Source of the DNA: Cydia pomonella
Lineage: Eukaryota; Arthropoda; Insecta; Lepidoptera; Tortricidae
Direction of reading: 5' to 3'
Length of the DNA stretch: 64,000 nt
Assembly: GCF_033807575.1 (NCBI RefSeq)
Contig: NC_084729.1
Span: forward strand, 8,246,001 to 8,310,000
A model generated the notes under the pieces. The model made no database searches, was not told the DNA's origin, and saw only the letters and a list, made by a program, of their open reading frames with translations. Position numbers and translations under genes: made by a program. Shown one piece after another: positions 60,809 through 64,000 of this stretch (position 1 is the first letter of the stretch; every line of letters begins with the position of its first letter).

Positions 60809-61153
60809 CAAGGCTCGGAACCGGTTTTTAAAATACCGGTAATTACCGGTTAATTTCGGTTTTACTCTGAACTTTTATAAGAACGCGAACGTTTTAAGAA
60901 CTTTATTCTAATCTAAAAAAACTGGTTTATTAAATAAACTGGCCTGGTGGTGTGCCACGTAAATATAGACACCGACATAGGAAGAAACCGGTTTTTATTG
61001 TTCTAAGCGGTTTTTATTGTTGTTGTTGTAATTAGACAAGAACTGTTCTCATAAAAACCGATTTTAAAATAACGGTTTTTCGAGCGAAACCGAAATTAAA
61101 AGGTATTGCGCCAAGTACATGATAACGGTTTGGAAACCGGTTTTCGAGCCTTG
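60809..61153. mobile_element. hAT-like MITE, second copy of the CAAGGCTCGG family
   Basis: CAAGGCTCGGAACCGG to CGAGCCTTG, about 345 bp, very similar to 28441-28788. Flanks AACGTGAG and CACGTGAA agree at 6 of 8 positions (ACGTGA), consistent with an aged 8-bp duplication. Confidence 0.78.
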
Positions 61154-61264
61154 CACGTGAATGCATACCGTAAAGTTAGTTTAAAATTAAAACATGTCAA
61201 ATGAAGAGTCTGCATAATATATATAGACAGAGGTATATATATTAATAACTAGCTTAAATATAAA

Positions 61265-61400
61265 ATAGGTCCTTGAGGCATTGTACCAAGGATGATGGCA
61301 GCATTTCCGCGTTATGTCGCAATACTGATACGTTGTGCGAGGAAGCCGCCAGCTCTTCGGTCACCAGTTACGTCAGCCAGACGTTTCGCAATTTCTGCAA
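61265..61400 (-). pseudogene. Fragment of the nuclease-type LINE end
   Basis: Minus-strand reading gives ADVTGDRRAGGFLAQRISIAT, a stop where Gln is expected, then RGNAAIILGTMPQG. Confidence 0.6.
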
Positions 61401-61904
61401 AAAATCAAAATTAATATACTTCATACTTCACACATAAATATTAATATCCTGTCCCTATATATAATTCTATCTATAGTGCAAATGTAGGAGTAACGCCTCA
61501 AATCTGGTCAAAAATAGATGAAAACCGCGGGGAGCCTCTTCAAAAAGCAAACATTATTGGGAAAACTATTTCGATACTTTTGAGGCTGATTATACTGGGC
61601 TGGCTGCCATTTTATGGGTCTTACTGCCGTCATAAAACCGGCGCTGATGTTACACAATGCACTTAATTGTAAATAATAGTTTCATTTCAATTCCGTGTAC
61701 AAATCTTAAATAGTAATATCGTGGTTGCCATAAATATAACAAAATTATGTAAACGGCACCAATTATAGGACGTTTTAGAGAAAATTTGGAGTATTTTCGA
61801 TATTTCACGGACACCTGTAAAATTTCTACCGCCCTATGCGGTAAAAGTGGATTGTCTTATTCGTCCTTTACGTTTACGTTTAATGAATCCTTTGGGCGGG
61901 CCGG

Positions 61905-62225
61905 GGCAGATTCGTATTAAGACAGTTTGGTTTTGGGCCGGAATCTGAGTGGGCCCGACTCTGTGGAGGTCAGATTCGCCATAGGTGTGTTTCTGAATAA
62001 AACAATATCGACATGCGACTTATGATATGGAGGTCACTGTCTTTTGAGGCCAATTTCTGAGTAGGACGGATTTGTGTTTAATCGGTTGAGTTTTATGCCA
62101 GAGTCTGAGTAAGTACGACTCTGTAGAGGTCAGATTCCATAGGTATGTTTCTGAATCACGACTTATGATATGGAAGTGACTTTCTTTTGAAACCAATTTC
62201 TGAGTAGGACAAATTCGTATTAAAG
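61905..62225. repeat. Two tandem units of about 150 bp
   Basis: The blocks CTGAGT...CGACTCTGTGGAGGTCAGATTC, GTGTTTCTGAATA, CGACTTATGATATGGAGGTCACTGTCTTTTGA and CCAATTTCTGAGTAGGAC occur in the same order twice (61948-62075 and 62106-62210), with about 10-15 percent visible divergence. A satellite-like fragment. Confidence 0.7.
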
Positions 62226-62464
62226 TCTTACCAGAAATATTCTTCGATTTTGTGTAAAACTTCCCCCTTAGGAAAGATTCGTGAGCTACACAAGAGCTTT
62301 TTTGACCATCTCCATATGCCGAATGATGGAGCTCACGAGTAGCATTTTAAATTCCTTTGGTTCCAGATAGCCTGCTCCAAAGTCCTTCATTCTTTGTCTG
62401 GCGAGGGCGTGACATTCACACATTAGGTATCTCTTCCTCTTACCCACACATTCGACAATGGGTA

Positions 62465-62580
62465 TTGTCCTTACAGAAAACCGCAGCCAAAAAACCCTAG
62501 ACCCTACTCATAGTGTTGTGCTTCTGCCGGTGAGTAAGGTTGCCAGAGCTCTACGAGGGTGCGGATTGTGAGGGTCGCCG
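62465..62580 (+). repeat. LINE 3'-region fragment
   Basis: TATTGTCCTTACAGAAAACCGCAGCC...GTGCTTCTGCCGGTGAGTAAGGTTGCCAGAGCTC matches, in sense orientation, the antisense fragments at 2880-2930 and 23080-23200. Confidence 0.55.
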
Positions 62581-62612
62581 GAATAACTAGCTTCTTTATG
62601 TAACTACTTTTT

Positions 62613-63298
62613 AGGGTTCCGTAGCCAAATGGCATAAAACGGAACCCTTATAGTTTCGCCATGTCCGTCTGTCTGTCCGAGGCTTTGCTCCGTGGTCGTT
62701 AGTGCTAGAAAGCTGAAATTTGGCATGGATATATAAATCAATAAAGCCGACAAAGTCGTACAATAAAATCTAAAAATTTAATTTTTTTTAGGGTACCTCC
62801 CCTACACGTAAAGTGGGGGTGATTTTTTTTTTTCGCTTCAACCCTAGAGTGTGGGAAATCGTTGGAAAGGTCTTTCAAAACTAATAGGGGTTTTCAAGAA
62901 ACATTTTTTGATAAAGTGAATATATTCGGAGATAATCGCTCCGAAAGAAAAAAAAATGTGTCCCCCCCCCTCTAACTTTTGAACCATAGGTCCAAAAAAT
63001 ATGAAAAAAATCGTGGAAGTAGAGCTTAAGAAAGACATTAAATGAAAACTATAGCGGACATGATCAGTTGAGCTGTTTTTGAGTTATCGCAAAAAGTTTT
63101 CCCTTCATAGTAAAAAGACTTACTTTAATTAGGTACTGATTATGCAAATTTGCCTATTTGTTTAACTCGGGTGAAAGGTACCGTTTTATCCCTTGGTTAA
63201 CAATTTACTATACTTTAAGCTCCAGTTTAGCTTATTGTGACGGAAGAGTAACTACGGAACCCTACACTGAGCGTGGCCCGACATGCTCTTGGCCGGTT
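62613..63298 (+). mobile_element. AGGGTTCCGTAG repeat, copy 5
   Basis: Full-length copy with a shortened (GTCT)n tract, ending CATGCTCTTGGCCGG. Confidence 0.8.
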
Positions 63299-64000
63299 AT
63301 TTCAAACTGAATCCGGCTGCCTCGTGAGAGGCATAGCCGTGTGAGGGGCCGCAGCATATCATTTAAATATTAATAAGGTTTATTTCTTTTAAATAAACAG
63401 CATTTTTTACACATTGGTAAATCTTGTATAGGTCTACCACTGATCTCAGGTGGCCCAGGTGGCGGTTTACAGTATACATATACATTCCGTCGTTCTTCAC
63501 CTACGTATAAGGCCCCCTAGTCACGTGTTAGGCGGTTCGTTACGTTTTGTTTGCGCTCGTGTCCATGTAACGTATAACCAAGGCGAAGGATTTCAGATCC
63601 AATCACATCTTCCTTGTTAATTTGGAGAGGTATGTGAGTGTCAGGGTATTTCTTAATAACGGATTGCCTCATACAATTGGCTACTTGACTGTTTTTTGTA
63701 AATAATGTCAAACGATCTTGATTTTCCTGAGGATCAAATTTCTATATAGGACTCATGGCATTTAAGCAACACAAAGATCAGAAATGAGAGTTAAAGTCTG
63801 ACGCTCGCACTCGACGATTGAAACGCCTCTAACAAAATGATAAGGTGATGTGACGTCACATAATATAAGTCTGTCCTAAATGTATGGAAGATCAAGGAAA
63901 TTGCCATTTTGACCCTGAAATATTGCGTTTATGTGTATAGTTGTCATACGATTTATTTTTCAATAAAATGTAAGGAACCGAATGGTACCATTTTCTTTTC
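63299..64000. other. Intergenic, no gene seen
   Basis: No domain-bearing frame, splice-supported exon or clear repeat is recognised. Short frames near 63517-63711 show no motif. Confidence 0.4.

Overview
The window reads as lepidopteran (moth or butterfly) nuclear DNA. It is AT-rich and packed with tRNA-derived SINEs that carry clear Pol III A and B boxes, 3' ends of non-LTR retrotransposons, MITE-like inverted-repeat elements and a 0.7-kb element beginning AGGGTTCCGTAG that recurs five times. The lepidopteran assignment rests on recalled repeat style and on gene architecture, not on a search. A 100-N gap lies at 236-335, and the 235 bases before it nearly duplicate 26924-27160, so the left edge may be misassembled.

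The main object is a complete virus-like integrated element at 9697-20075 (10.4 kb). It starts AGTAGGG and ends CCCTACT, has terminal inverted repeats of about 84 bp and is flanked by a perfect 6-bp target duplication (GATAAT), the signature of Polinton/Maverick-type (adintovirus-like) integration. On the minus strand it carries a likely polymerase-gene stub, an unknown conserved-looking ORF, a major-capsid-like protein, a small basic protein, a penton-like protein, an adenain-like cysteine protease, a membrane-active GGFLP protein and a parvovirus-type phospholipase A2. On the plus strand it carries a packaging ATPase, an Asp-rich protein, a small coiled-coil protein and a chromodomain integrase. 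A spliced minus-strand gene sits at the right end. The PLA2, GGFLP and protease frames abut at two A-homopolymers with no ATG for the second and third, and the polymerase appears to be deleted down to its N-terminus. The set therefore looks competent for capsid formation, packaging and integration but not for self-replication. Removing the element and one target copy restores a continuous 93-codon host reading frame.

The second coding region (35.8-56.4 kb) holds three spliced genes for secreted low-complexity proteins. Gene A (minus) and gene B (plus) are divergent glycine-rich paralogues sharing a VCET motif. Gene C (minus) is a five-exon Cys/Pro-rich gene. All three have a 31-nt first coding exon that splits the signal peptide in phase 1. 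The architecture recalls chorion or other structural secreted protein clusters, but the family is not identified.

Everything else is repeats. There are four SINE-1 copies (three with long target duplications), about nine copies of a second SINE, and repeated 3' fragments of a LINE with a restriction-like nuclease end. There are hAT-like MITEs with 8-bp duplications, a Harbinger-like MITE with TTA duplications, Tc1/mariner-like inverted-repeat elements (one pair nested), a solo-LTR-like sequence with a primer-binding site, and a five-unit tandem array inside gene B's intron. No rRNA, complete functional tRNA, CRISPR or bacterial feature was seen.
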